A stretch of DNA of 7,210 nucleotides, taken from contig CALMWM010000115.1 of NCBI GenBank assembly GCA_937873435.1, forward strand, positions 1 to 7,210. The letters run 5' to 3'. How positions within the stretch are numbered: position 1 is the first letter of the stretch; the number at the start of each line of letters is the position of its first letter. Below the pieces are notes generated by a model. That model saw only the letters and a program-made list of their open reading frames with translations, ran no database searches and was not told the origin of the DNA. A program made the translations under genes and the position numbers. Below are positions 1 to 5,086 of this stretch, piece after piece. The stretch comes from an uncultured Gallionellaceae bacterium (lineage in GTDB: Bacteria > Pseudomonadota > Gammaproteobacteria > Burkholderiales > Sulfuricellaceae).

Positions 1-90
1 AGGGCGTTCCCAGGCTTGCGATCCATTAACTATGATGATGCATGGCAAAAGCTTAAAAGCATTTTGTTAGGCTCTGATAACAGAAATTAG
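1..90 (+). CDS. Possible C-terminal tail of an unidentified protein, cut by window start
   Basis: Frame 1 is open from the window edge to a TAG at 88-90, giving 29 codons. It begins Arg-Ala-Phe-Pro-Gly-Leu-Arg and continues into a tail with the amphipathic-helix pattern DAWQKLKSILL. The sequence has protein-like composition, and frame 3 closes early while frame 2 closes at 70. The fragment is too short to name a family. The DNA becomes strongly AT-rich within it, and it sits left of the integrase breakpoint, so it probably belongs to a different piece of DNA from the genes to the right. It could also be a chance open frame. No start is visible because the window begins inside it. Confidence 0.3.
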   Translation, partial: RAFPGLRSINYDDAWQKLKSILLGSDNRN

Positions 91-225
91 AAATTTGCGT
101 TTTATTTATGTGCTTTAGAACCATGAAAAATTATATACAACACAGCGATATTAATTGCTTAGAACGTAGTTTTTATGCCTTTCTGTTAAAAACACTATCC
201 CGCATACAGGCAGAAGAGGTCTGAT
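91..225. other. AT-rich non-coding stretch left of the integrase breakpoint
   Basis: This stretch is rich in A and T, with runs such as TTTTATTTAT and GAAAAATTATATA, against a GC-rich background to its right. No tRNA, no convincing ORF, no IS terminal repeats and no clear promoter pair are visible. The composition change near 200-240 coincides with the place where integrase homology begins in mid-protein, so it is probably the edge of an insertion, deletion or recombination event. Confidence 0.45.
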
Positions 226-1077
226 TGCCTATTTACGGTCGAAGTACCTCCCTACGTCGGCAACCTGCCCATTCGCAACGTGGCAGCGGCGCACCTGCTG
301 GAAATCGTGAGGCGCATCGAAGGGCGCGGCGCGGAAACCGTGGCCTTGCTGGTACGGCAATGGGCATCGGCCATCTTCCGCTATGCCGTGGCAACCCTGC
401 GGGCGGATAGCGATCCAGCGGCGGCATTGAAGGGCGCGATTCATCGGCCAAAGGTAGAACATCACAAGCCCCTATCTCGCGACCAGGTTGCCGACTTCGT
501 GAAGGCGCTTGAAGGCTATGCGGGGTATCGGACTACGGTTATCGCCTTGCGTCTGATGCTGCTGACTTTCGTTCGCACAAAGGAACTGAGGGAAGCGCCT
601 TGGTCGGAAATCGACCTTGACCGGGCGGAATGGCGCATCCCTGCCGAGCGGATGAAGATGCGGGAGCCGCACCTTGTCCCTTTGTCTCGGCAAGCCGTGG
701 AATTGCTACGCGAGCTGCATACCTACACCGGGGGGCGCGGCTTTCTGTTCCCGAATTACCGCAATCCAAAAACCTGCATGACGGCAACGACATTGAATCG
801 GGCGCTGGAACGCATGGGCTTCAACGGCAAAGACAGCATCGGCTTTTCGGCGCATGGCTTCCGGGCCACGGCTTCGACCATTCTGAACGAATTGAACTTT
901 CGGTCTGACGTGATCGAGCGCCAGCTAGCCCATGCCGAACGCAACAAGGTAAGGGCCAGCTACAACCAAGCCGAATATCTGGAAGAGCGGCGGGCCATGA
1001 TGCAGCAATGGGCGGACCTGACCGACGAAATGGCAAAGCGGAAAACCAATGTGACGCCGATCAAGCAGGCTGCTTAG
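226..1077 (+). pseudogene. P4-type tyrosine integrase, 5'-truncated
   Basis: This is a site-specific recombinase of the P4/CP4-57 phage integrase family. Such enzymes insert and excise islands, usually at tRNA genes. Recognisable sequence starts near 238 (EVPPYVGNLPI, the start of the core-binding domain), so the usual N-terminal arm-binding domain (DUF4102) and the first part of the core-binding domain are missing. The frame is open upstream only to a TAA at 187-189, with no ATG. The first usable start, GTG 280, has no ribosome binding site. Numbered from that GTG, the catalytic domain is complete: Arg99 (TFVRTKELR), Lys126 (ERMKMREP), His192 and Arg195 (SAHGFRATAS), His218 (QLAHAERN) and nucleophile Tyr228 (RASYNQAEY). 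The C-terminus (EERRAMMQQWAD) is typical. It is either a dead remnant or a fragment still expressed as about 265 residues. Without the N-terminal domain, normal integration activity is unlikely. Identity of the family is secure; the exact break point is inferred. Confidence 0.85.
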
Positions 1078-1178
1078 TTTGTCGATTACTGCCGCGCCTA
1101 GTCCGTAGGGGTGAATACCGGGGAACCCTTTCCCAGTTGGTGCGGCATTCTGAACAAGGGATGCACGAAAGGTGCGCT

Positions 1179-1832
1179 ATGGGCGTGGATAAACAGCAAG
1201 AGTTTGTTTGGAGTCAGCTGAAGGCGAGTGCAGAGTCTGTCGGAATTGATATTGATATGTCTGGGTCTGGACTGTCTGAGATCTTTAGCCGATTGGGTCA
1301 TTGGGAGTTGCAGGCTGATCAAGATGACGTAGCCGAGGCGGAAAGACTATTGAGTGAGTTTGGGTCCACTGACACTGGCATGAAGATGCTGTATGCACTT
1401 GGTGAGGCATACAATTTCGCTGACGGATGGACGTGGGCCTACCGGGATTTAGAGCCCAAATGGGAGAACGAAGACGAGTTGAAATTGGCCGGATGGGGCA
1501 GCTTGGAAGAGCGGACCCTGTGTGACTTTGCGATGTACACGGGTATAGCCGCAGCAGCCTGCCAGGCTTATTGCAATCGGAATTCAGAGTCGAAAGTAGA
1601 TAATATTTTTTCGCATTTGGGGCGCAAGGGGGCTGTAACCCGGCATGCGCCAATGAGGAATTTGCGTGACTGGGCTGTCTCACAGTACAAGACCGGGAAC
1701 TGGAGATCAGCCAATGCAGCTGCTCATGCTTTGACGCCATTGGTTATTGATCATGGAAAGAAAATCGGCGCTTTCCTTACACAAGAAAATGCCCAACGCA
1801 CTATTGCGGAATGGTTCAGGAAGTATGTCTAG
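1179..1832 (+). CDS. Hypothetical protein, 217 aa, possible cargo gene
   Basis: Function not recognised. I chose ATG 1179 because GAAAGG (1167-1172) lies at a good distance upstream. The frame is open back to about 1008, but that part overlaps the integrase 3' end; ATG 1161 is an alternative with poorer spacing. The product is soluble and mostly helical, with no signal peptide or membrane segment. It is rich in acidic residues and tryptophan in the middle (DGWTWAYRDLEPKWENEDE). The last 60 residues (from MRNLRDWAVSQYKTGNW to TIAEWFRKYV) have the look of a conserved helical C-terminal module found in small hypothetical proteins of mobile elements, but I cannot attach a function. Base composition is lower in GC than the integrase and the operon downstream, suggesting separate acquisition. 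The position between the integrase and the AlpA-like gene is a common cargo spot in islands. Confidence 0.75.
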   Translation: MGVDKQQEFVWSQLKASAESVGIDIDMSGSGLSEIFSRLGHWELQADQDDVAEAERLLSEFGSTDTGMKMLYALGEAYNFADGWTWAYRDLEPKWENEDELKLAGWGSLEERTLCDFAMYTGIAAAACQAYCNRNSESKVDNIFSHLGRKGAVTRHAPMRNLRDWAVSQYKTGNWRSANAAAHALTPLVIDHGKKIGAFLTQENAQRTIAEWFRKYV

Positions 1833-1887
1833 CCGCTAGACCGACACGTCAAGCGGCTACGCTGATACGGCTAGCAGCTTGACGGTC
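1830..1887 (+). repeat. Nested inverted repeats at the 3' end of the 1179-1832 gene
   Basis: TAGCCGCT (1830-1837, starting at the stop codon) pairs perfectly with AGCGGCTA (1852-1859). CGTCAAGC (1847-1854) pairs perfectly with GCTTGACG (1877-1884). The latter extends to GACCG (1839-1843) pairing with CGGTC (1883-1887) if a few bases bulge out. CTAGCCG (1829-1835) can also pair with CGGCTAG (1868-1874). These foldings are partly mutually exclusive. No T-run follows, so this is not a standard intrinsic terminator. It may protect the mRNA end, act as a weak terminator, or be a protein or recombinase site. Confidence 0.4.
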
Positions 1888-2073
1888 TTCATCCCGCAGA
1901 GCGGAAAGCTGAGGATGCATCCATCGGCCAGCAACGGCCATCAACGGAGCATCCCGAATGAACCAATCTATAACTTGTTTTGCGGCTACGGTGCGCTGGT
2001 CTGCACCACACCACCGTCCTGCAAAGGATGTAGAAAATCGTATGCGTCTTAACTTGGATAAAGGCGCATCAAA
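1888..2073. other. Non-coding leader region before the AlpA-like gene
   Basis: Nothing coding is convincing here. A minus-strand frame runs through it, but it continues antisense into the AlpA-like gene and has no supported start. The 9-mer GCGGCTACG occurs at 1982-1990 and also at 1853-1861. Just before the AlpA-like start, ATGCG (2042-2046) and CGCAT (2065-2069) form a short inverted repeat that brackets TTAACTTGGATAAA and reaches the ribosome binding site AAAGG. The promoter of the downstream operon is expected here, but I see no strong -35/-10 pair. Confidence 0.35.
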
Positions 2074-2343
2074 ATGAACCAACTTCCTGAAACCGGATTT
2101 CTTACCCTGGCCCAGATCATTGGACAGGATGAAGTCACAGAAGAGCAAGCCGCCGAAAATCGCAAGCGTGGCAAGGGGCCGAAACGACCCCGCCCCGGCA
2201 AGCCGGCAATTGTCCCCGTCAAGAAAACTTGCTGGTGGCAAGGTGTGGCGAGCGGACGTTTCCCTGCCCCCGTAAAGGTGGGGAACGGCCGGGGCACCTT
2301 CTGGAAAGTCGATAGTATCCGCGCCCTAGTTGCCAAGGCTTGA
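2074..2343 (+). CDS. AlpA-like DNA-binding regulator/excisionase
   Basis: An 89-residue protein of the AlpA/MerR-like winged-helix group, which in P4-like islands activates genes or acts as an excisionase alongside the integrase. The N-terminal strand-helix is GFLTLAQIIG (8-17). The recognition part is KKTCWWQGVASGRFPAPVKVG (50-70), matching the family pattern of S/T-x-W/Y-x-x-V-x-x-G-x-F-P-x-P-V-K-x-G, and the end FWKVDSIRALVAKA matches the usual final helix. Between helices there is a Lys/Arg/Pro-rich insert (30-51), longer than in classical AlpA but seen in an 'IPV..STWW' variant as I know the family. The start is supported by AAAGG at 2060-2064. It is the first gene of the packed set running to 5451; its stop is followed by the next start after 11 bases. 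Confidence 0.82.
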   Translation: MNQLPETGFLTLAQIIGQDEVTEEQAAENRKRGKGPKRPRPGKPAIVPVKKTCWWQGVASGRFPAPVKVGNGRGTFWKVDSIRALVAKA

Positions 2344-2354
2344 AGGGGGCGGCC

Positions 2355-3302
2355 ATGACCAACGCCGTAACTTTATCGGCCGTGCACCATAAACGTGTTC
2401 GCCGTGGTCGCGGCAAGGCGCAAGCGAGCCTGTCCCTGATTGATGCCGCCAAATTCATCCTTGAAGAAATTCAACCAGCATCCATTCGCGCCGTTTGCTA
2501 CAGGCTGTTCGTTCAAGGCCTGATTCCATCAATGGCGAAAAACCACACCAATGCAGTAGGCCGCCTACTCGTCGGGGCGCGTGAGGATGGCGTTATCCAC
2601 TGGGATTGGATTGTTGACGAGACCAGAGAGGCCGAGCGCGTCAGCACCTGGAACAATCCAGAGTCGATATTGAATGCCGCTATCCGTGGTTATCGCAAGG
2701 ACTACTGGACCAATCAGCCCGCGCGCCTAGAGGTCTGGTCGGAAAAGGGAACCGTTCGCGGGACACTTGCGCCAGTTCTCAACGAGTACGGCGTGACGTT
2801 CCGTGTGATGCACGGCTATGGATCAGCAACCTCGTTGCATGACATCGCCGAGGAAACGACTGAGAACGAAAAGCCGTTGACGGTCTTGTATGTTGGCGAC
2901 TGGGACCCATCCGGCCTGCATATGTCTGTAATCGATTTACCGCGTCGACTTGTACGCTATGGCGGAGAACTCCAAATGATCCGTGTGGCACTGGAAGCTG
3001 ATGACGTGGCCGCTGGAACTGAACTCCCATCGTTCGAGGTCGAGACCAAGGCCAAGGATCCGCGATACAACTGGTTCGTTGAACGCTATGGCCGCCAGTG
3101 CTGGGAACTGGATGCCCTGTCCCCTGTGACACTGAGAACGCGCGTCGAGGCCAACATCAAAGGCTTTCTCGACCTGGACGCATGGGACCGCGCCATCGAG
3201 GTGGAGGCCACCGAGCGCGACTCTATGAAAAGCATAATGGGCACCTGGCGGAGTATTTGTAGGCAGGCATCAAAATACTCGGATAGGGGAGGCCATGGCT
3301 AA
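2355..3302 (+). CDS. TOPRIM-domain protein resembling Spo11/topoisomerase VI subunit A
   Basis: A 315-residue cytoplasmic protein. ATG 2355 is preferred because GAAGGGGGC lies 5 bases upstream; a TTG at 2340 in the same frame has no such support. An N-terminal basic stretch (HHKRVRRGRGKAQ) precedes a winged-helix-like segment (residues 30-100) containing SIRAVCYRLFVQGLIP and REDGVIHWDWIVDETR. A TOPRIM fold follows: catalytic-type Glu130 in RLEVWSEKGTVRG, then Asp182 and Asp184 in VLYVGDWDPSGLHMS. The order winged helix then TOPRIM, with Tyr49 (VCYRLF) where Spo11/TopoVI-A proteins carry their DNA-cleaving tyrosine, suggests a distant member of that family. The C-terminal 100 residues are unassigned. 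No TopoVI-B-like ATPase gene is adjacent. It is coupled to the next gene by an 8-base overlap (ATGGCTAA). Homology to TOPRIM is clear from motifs; strand cleavage is inference, and a nuclease or a non-cleaving DNA-binding role is possible. Confidence 0.75.
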   Translation: MTNAVTLSAVHHKRVRRGRGKAQASLSLIDAAKFILEEIQPASIRAVCYRLFVQGLIPSMAKNHTNAVGRLLVGAREDGVIHWDWIVDETREAERVSTWNNPESILNAAIRGYRKDYWTNQPARLEVWSEKGTVRGTLAPVLNEYGVTFRVMHGYGSATSLHDIAEETTENEKPLTVLYVGDWDPSGLHMSVIDLPRRLVRYGGELQMIRVALEADDVAAGTELPSFEVETKAKDPRYNWFVERYGRQCWELDALSPVTLRTRVEANIKGFLDLDAWDRAIEVEATERDSMKSIMGTWRSICRQASKYSDRGGHG

Positions 3303-3843
3303 AACCCTTCCTAACCAAAATCGTGACGCACCGGCATTTATGGAGTATGCCGCTGCGATGATGGCAAAGCGCGAGTACCGACAGTTATCCCTTGCCGAAC
3401 GTGGCCTGCTGTACACGTTGCGGCTTGAGTGTTGGGTCAACCGCTCAATGCCGTCGGACGCTGGTCGACTGGCTCGAATGCTTGGTTGCGACAAGGCAGA
3501 GATCGAAATGCTCATGCCTGCCATGCGACCCTTCTTTGAAATTCTTGGCGATGACCTGCGCTGCCCCGAGTTGGAAGATTACCGCAAGTATCGGGACGCC
3601 CGGCGAGATGCCATGGCCGAGGGCGGCCGGAAATCGGCAGAAAAGCGCAAGGCCAAGGCCATTGAGGCAGGGCAAGCACCATCTAAGCACCCTGCAAGCA
3701 CCTTGCAAGCCTTAAGACAAGACCAGACAAGTCAAAACCAATCAAAACCAGTCCGCCATGGTGAGACCAGTACACAGGCATGGGTAGACGATTATTCCGC
3801 TGCCTGTACTAGCGACGAGTACGCCAAAGCAAAGGGGGGTTAA
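3295..3843 (+). CDS. DUF1376-like phage replication protein
   Basis: A 182-residue protein. Residues 12-90 match the DUF1376/YdaU-type N-terminal winged-helix region of phage replication proteins: APAFMEYAAAMM, then QLSLAERGLLYTLRLECW (30-47), then a proline-containing turn (NRSMPSD), RLARMLGC, and a 'MRPFFEILGDDLRCPELE' segment. Residues 95-125 are highly basic (YRKYRDARRDAMAEGGRKSAEKRKAKA), typical of the tail that follows this domain. The last 50 residues are low-complexity, rich in Gln, Ser, Lys and Thr, and are encoded over an unusual array of DNA repeats (3672-3751). Family members are thought to act in replication initiation or helicase loading; that role is by family, not shown here. 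The start ATG 3295 follows GGGGAGG and overlaps the previous stop, implying translational coupling. Confidence 0.75.
   Translation: MAKTLPNQNRDAPAFMEYAAAMMAKREYRQLSLAERGLLYTLRLECWVNRSMPSDAGRLARMLGCDKAEIEMLMPAMRPFFEILGDDLRCPELEDYRKYRDARRDAMAEGGRKSAEKRKAKAIEAGQAPSKHPASTLQALRQDQTSQNQSKPVRHGETSTQAWVDDYSAACTSDEYAKAKGG
3672..3751 (+). repeat. Iteron-like 11-bp repeats with adjacent A-rich tract inside the replication gene
   Basis: Four units follow one another at exactly 11 bp: GCAAGCACCAT (3672), CTAAGCACCCT (3683), GCAAGCACCTT (3694) and a degenerate GCAAGCCTTAA (3705). The core AAGCACC recurs at 3674, 3685 and 3696, with AAGCC at 3707. Directly after, the DNA becomes A-rich (about a third GC over 3713-3751) and shows AGACAAG at 3715 and 3725, then TCAAAACCA at 3732 and 3742, both at 10-bp spacing. 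Because 11 is not a multiple of 3, the repeat is not produced by a repeated peptide. The layout (iterons then AT-rich DNA within a replication gene) resembles the lambda origin in gene O, so it is a candidate replication origin. The repeats are directly seen; the function is inference. Confidence 0.5.
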
Positions 3844-3847
3844 GAAG

Positions 3848-3949
3848 ATGGCCACACTGATCATGCACCTCGTCACGATGGCAATCGACGGCGACAACTT
3901 CCGGTTGGAGCAGCAATGCACACGTGTTTTAACAGGAGGTTTGCAATGA
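3848..3949 (+). CDS. Small ORF, 33 aa
   Basis: ATG 3848 lies 4 bases after the previous stop, with an AGGGGGG tract (3832-3838) at plausible spacing. The frame encodes 33 residues, starting MATLIMHLVTMAIDGDNF and ending LTGGLQ. Its TGA (3947-3949) overlaps the ATG of the next gene in an ATGA arrangement, the usual sign of translational coupling within a polycistronic message. No family is recognised. It fills a 102-base gap that would otherwise be the largest in this operon. It may be a real small protein or a leader peptide that couples translation to the DUF5681-like gene. Confidence 0.4.
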   Translation: MATLIMHLVTMAIDGDNFRLEQQCTRVLTGGLQ

Positions 3950-4386
3950 CGACTTCGAATCGAAGGGTACCGGCAAACGGCTGGAAGCCCGGCCAGTCCG
4001 GCAATCCACGGGGCAAGCCGGCCGGCGCGCGCAACAAGGCGACGATGATGGTCCTGGGCCTGATGCAGGATGGCGCGGAGGAGATTACCAAGGCCGTGCT
4101 TGATGCCGCGAAGGGTGGCGACCTGTCGGCTGCCAGACTTGTGCTGGAACGGCTGGCACCGCCGATGCGGGAACGGCCAATCTCGATTGATCTGCCTGCG
4201 ACCGACACCGCCGAAGGTATCGACAAGGCCGCACAAGCGGTTCTGCAAGCCGTTTCAGGCGGCGATCTATTGCCCGGTGAGGCTCAGGCGTTGGCGGGCA
4301 TTATCGAGGGCCGAAGAAAGGCCATGGAAACGCTGGAACTGGAAAAGCGGATTGCCGCACTGGAGGAACGAAATGGGAAGGCTTGA
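3946..4386 (+). CDS. DUF5681-like phage/island protein
   Basis: A 146-residue protein. The N-terminus has the DUF5681 signature: NGWKPGQSGNPRGKPAGARNK (residues 11-31), a short Gly/Pro-rich basic motif found in phage and island proteins, often near DNA-packaging genes. The rest is helical: ATMMVLGLMQDGAEEITKAVLDAA, a GGDLSAARLVLERLAPP segment, and a C-terminal coiled-coil-like LELEKRIAALEERN. AGGAGGT (3934-3940) placed 5 bases upstream fixes the start at 3946 rather than the in-frame ATG at 3916. The stop lies within the next gene (14-base overlap). The biochemical role of the family is not established; a DNA-packaging link is only by context in other elements, and no terminase is visible here. 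Confidence 0.75.
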   Translation: MTTSNRRVPANGWKPGQSGNPRGKPAGARNKATMMVLGLMQDGAEEITKAVLDAAKGGDLSAARLVLERLAPPMRERPISIDLPATDTAEGIDKAAQAVLQAVSGGDLLPGEAQALAGIIEGRRKAMETLELEKRIAALEERNGKA

Positions 4387-4564
4387 ACAACGCATCGAGC
4401 GAATCGAGGCATCGGCGGCGCATGGTGCGCGTGAGGTTTTCCGGATTGTCTGCGCTGGCGAGTCGCCATCAGCAAGCGAGCAGGCCCGGATAGACGAGGC
4501 CGAGGCGCGCGGCGATTTTGTAATCTGTCGCGTCATTTCGAAGCGCATCGACAAGTCGCTGTAA
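4373..4564 (+). CDS. Small protein with N-terminal coiled-coil motif, 63 aa (1 of 4)
   Basis: Not recognised as a named family. The start ATG 4373 is fixed by GGAGG at 4362-4366 and overlaps the DUF5681-like gene by 14 bases. The protein begins MGRLEQRIERIEAS, a short heptad-like amphipathic helix shared with the next three genes. A FRIVCAGESPSASEQ segment follows, with some resemblance to ITRIVLVPLRGPGEPE of the gene at 4892, then an acidic helix. Its last residues, VISKRIDKSL, copy the start of the following protein (VISKRLDKVE), reflecting a DNA repeat. It may be a small structural or regulatory protein that pairs with its paralogues through the helix; this is inference. Confidence 0.65.
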   Translation: MGRLEQRIERIEASAAHGAREVFRIVCAGESPSASEQARIDEAEARGDFVICRVISKRIDKSL

Positions 4565-4626
4565 CAGCGTATGTAACAGCAGAACGGGCCCAAAGTATGA
4601 GCGTCATTTCAAAGCGTCTTGACAAG
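4530..4626 (+). repeat. Imperfect 26-bp direct repeat spanning the 4373/4597 gene junction
   Basis: Bases 4530-4555 and 4601-4626 agree at 22 of 26 positions (GCGTCATTTC, A/G, AAGCG, then a variable part, then GACAAG), 71 bp apart. The first copy encodes the C-terminal VISKRIDK of one gene; the second encodes the N-terminal VISKRLDK of the next, in different reading frames of the genome but the same protein phase. A second short direct repeat, GTAACAGC, lies between them at 4561 and 4573. The pattern suggests a local duplication of the start of a coiled-coil gene, with one copy fused to the upstream gene. Confidence 0.6.
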
Positions 4627-4905
4627 GTTGAAACCGCGATGAATGCACGGGCCGGCGACCTCTCGCTGCTGTCGGATGAAGAGCTTGCAGCGCGAACCGC
4701 TGCCATCTTCGGGAAGATGGTGGCGAACAAGGCCGTGACGATCCAGGAATTCGCCGCCCTGGCACCGGCTGAACTTGCCAGATGGAAGACCCGGCTTGAA
4801 TCGTTGACGTTGATGCTTGGGGATGACGACTTCGGCCTGGGCGTGGTGAGCGAGATGATTGAGGCCGCCGAGCAGAAGCAGGAGGAACGCCATGTCGGGC
4901 ATTGA
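4597..4905 (+). CDS. Small protein with N-terminal coiled-coil motif, 102 aa (2 of 4)
   Basis: No named family recognised. It begins MSVISKRLDKVETA, the same pattern as the neighbouring small proteins, followed by an acidic Leu-rich helix (DLSLLSDEELAARTAAIFGKM), an AVTIQEFAALAPAELARW segment, and a charged C-terminal tail (EQKQEERHVGH). 'SDEELAAR' style helices are frequent in small phage proteins. Unlike its neighbours it lacks a good GGAGG site upstream (AACGGGCCCAAAGT precedes the ATG) and is separated from the previous gene by 32 bases rather than overlapping it, so its translation may be weaker or regulated separately. The 3' end overlaps the next start by 14 bases. Confidence 0.68.
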   Translation: MSVISKRLDKVETAMNARAGDLSLLSDEELAARTAAIFGKMVANKAVTIQEFAALAPAELARWKTRLESLTLMLGDDDFGLGVVSEMIEAAEQKQEERHVGH

Positions 4906-5086
4906 AACCCGAGTAACCAGACTTGAGCGCCTGGATCGTGCCGACGGGATTGAACCCATCACGCGCATTGTGCTGGTTCCATTGAGGGGACCGGGCGAGC
5001 CGGAGCGCGACGAACATCGGAATCCGATTCAAGCCGTGATCTACGACTTGAACCAACCCAAATCGACCTTGGGAGCAGGGACGTGA
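4892..5086 (+). CDS. Small protein with N-terminal coiled-coil motif, 64 aa (3 of 4)
   Basis: The start ATG 4892 is set by GGAGG at 4881-4885. The 14-base overlap with the previous gene has the same length and the same GGAGGAACG context as the overlap at 4373. The protein begins MSGIETRVTRLERLD (shared motif), then EPITRIVLVPLRGPGEPE, a predicted strand resembling FRIVCAGESP of the gene at 4373, and ends with an AVIYDLNQPKST segment. A similar 'ITRIV' strand after a short coiled coil is what one would expect of paralogues. Function unknown. The stop TGA overlaps the next GTG start (GTGA). Confidence 0.65.
   Translation: MSGIETRVTRLERLDRADGIEPITRIVLVPLRGPGEPERDEHRNPIQAVIYDLNQPKSTLGAGT

Noticed and set aside
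1..225. tRNA gene or attachment-site half at the integrase end
   Set aside because: I looked for a tRNA acceptor/TΨC pattern and for a direct repeat elsewhere in the window and found neither.
1121..1134. Small hairpin GGGAA-CCCT-TTCCC after the integrase as a terminator
   Set aside because: The stem is only 5 bp and is followed by AGTTGG, not a T-run.
1829..1887. Integron attC-like site after the cargo gene
   Set aside because: The inverted repeats are suggestive, but no GTTRRRY/RYYYAAC core pair flanks them and no IntI-type integrase is present.
1849..2241. Minus-strand open frame of 130 codons across the leader and the AlpA-like gene
   Set aside because: Half of it is antisense to the well-supported AlpA-like gene, it has no ribosome binding site, and it has no recognisable domain.
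3672..3751. CRISPR array
   Set aside because: The units are 10-11 bp, directly adjacent and lie within a coding frame, so there are no spacers.
4070..4372. In-frame upstream extension of the 63-residue gene
   Set aside because: The frame is open far upstream, but it overlaps the DUF5681-like gene; GGAGG six bases before ATG 4373 and the match to the shared N-terminal motif fix the start there.
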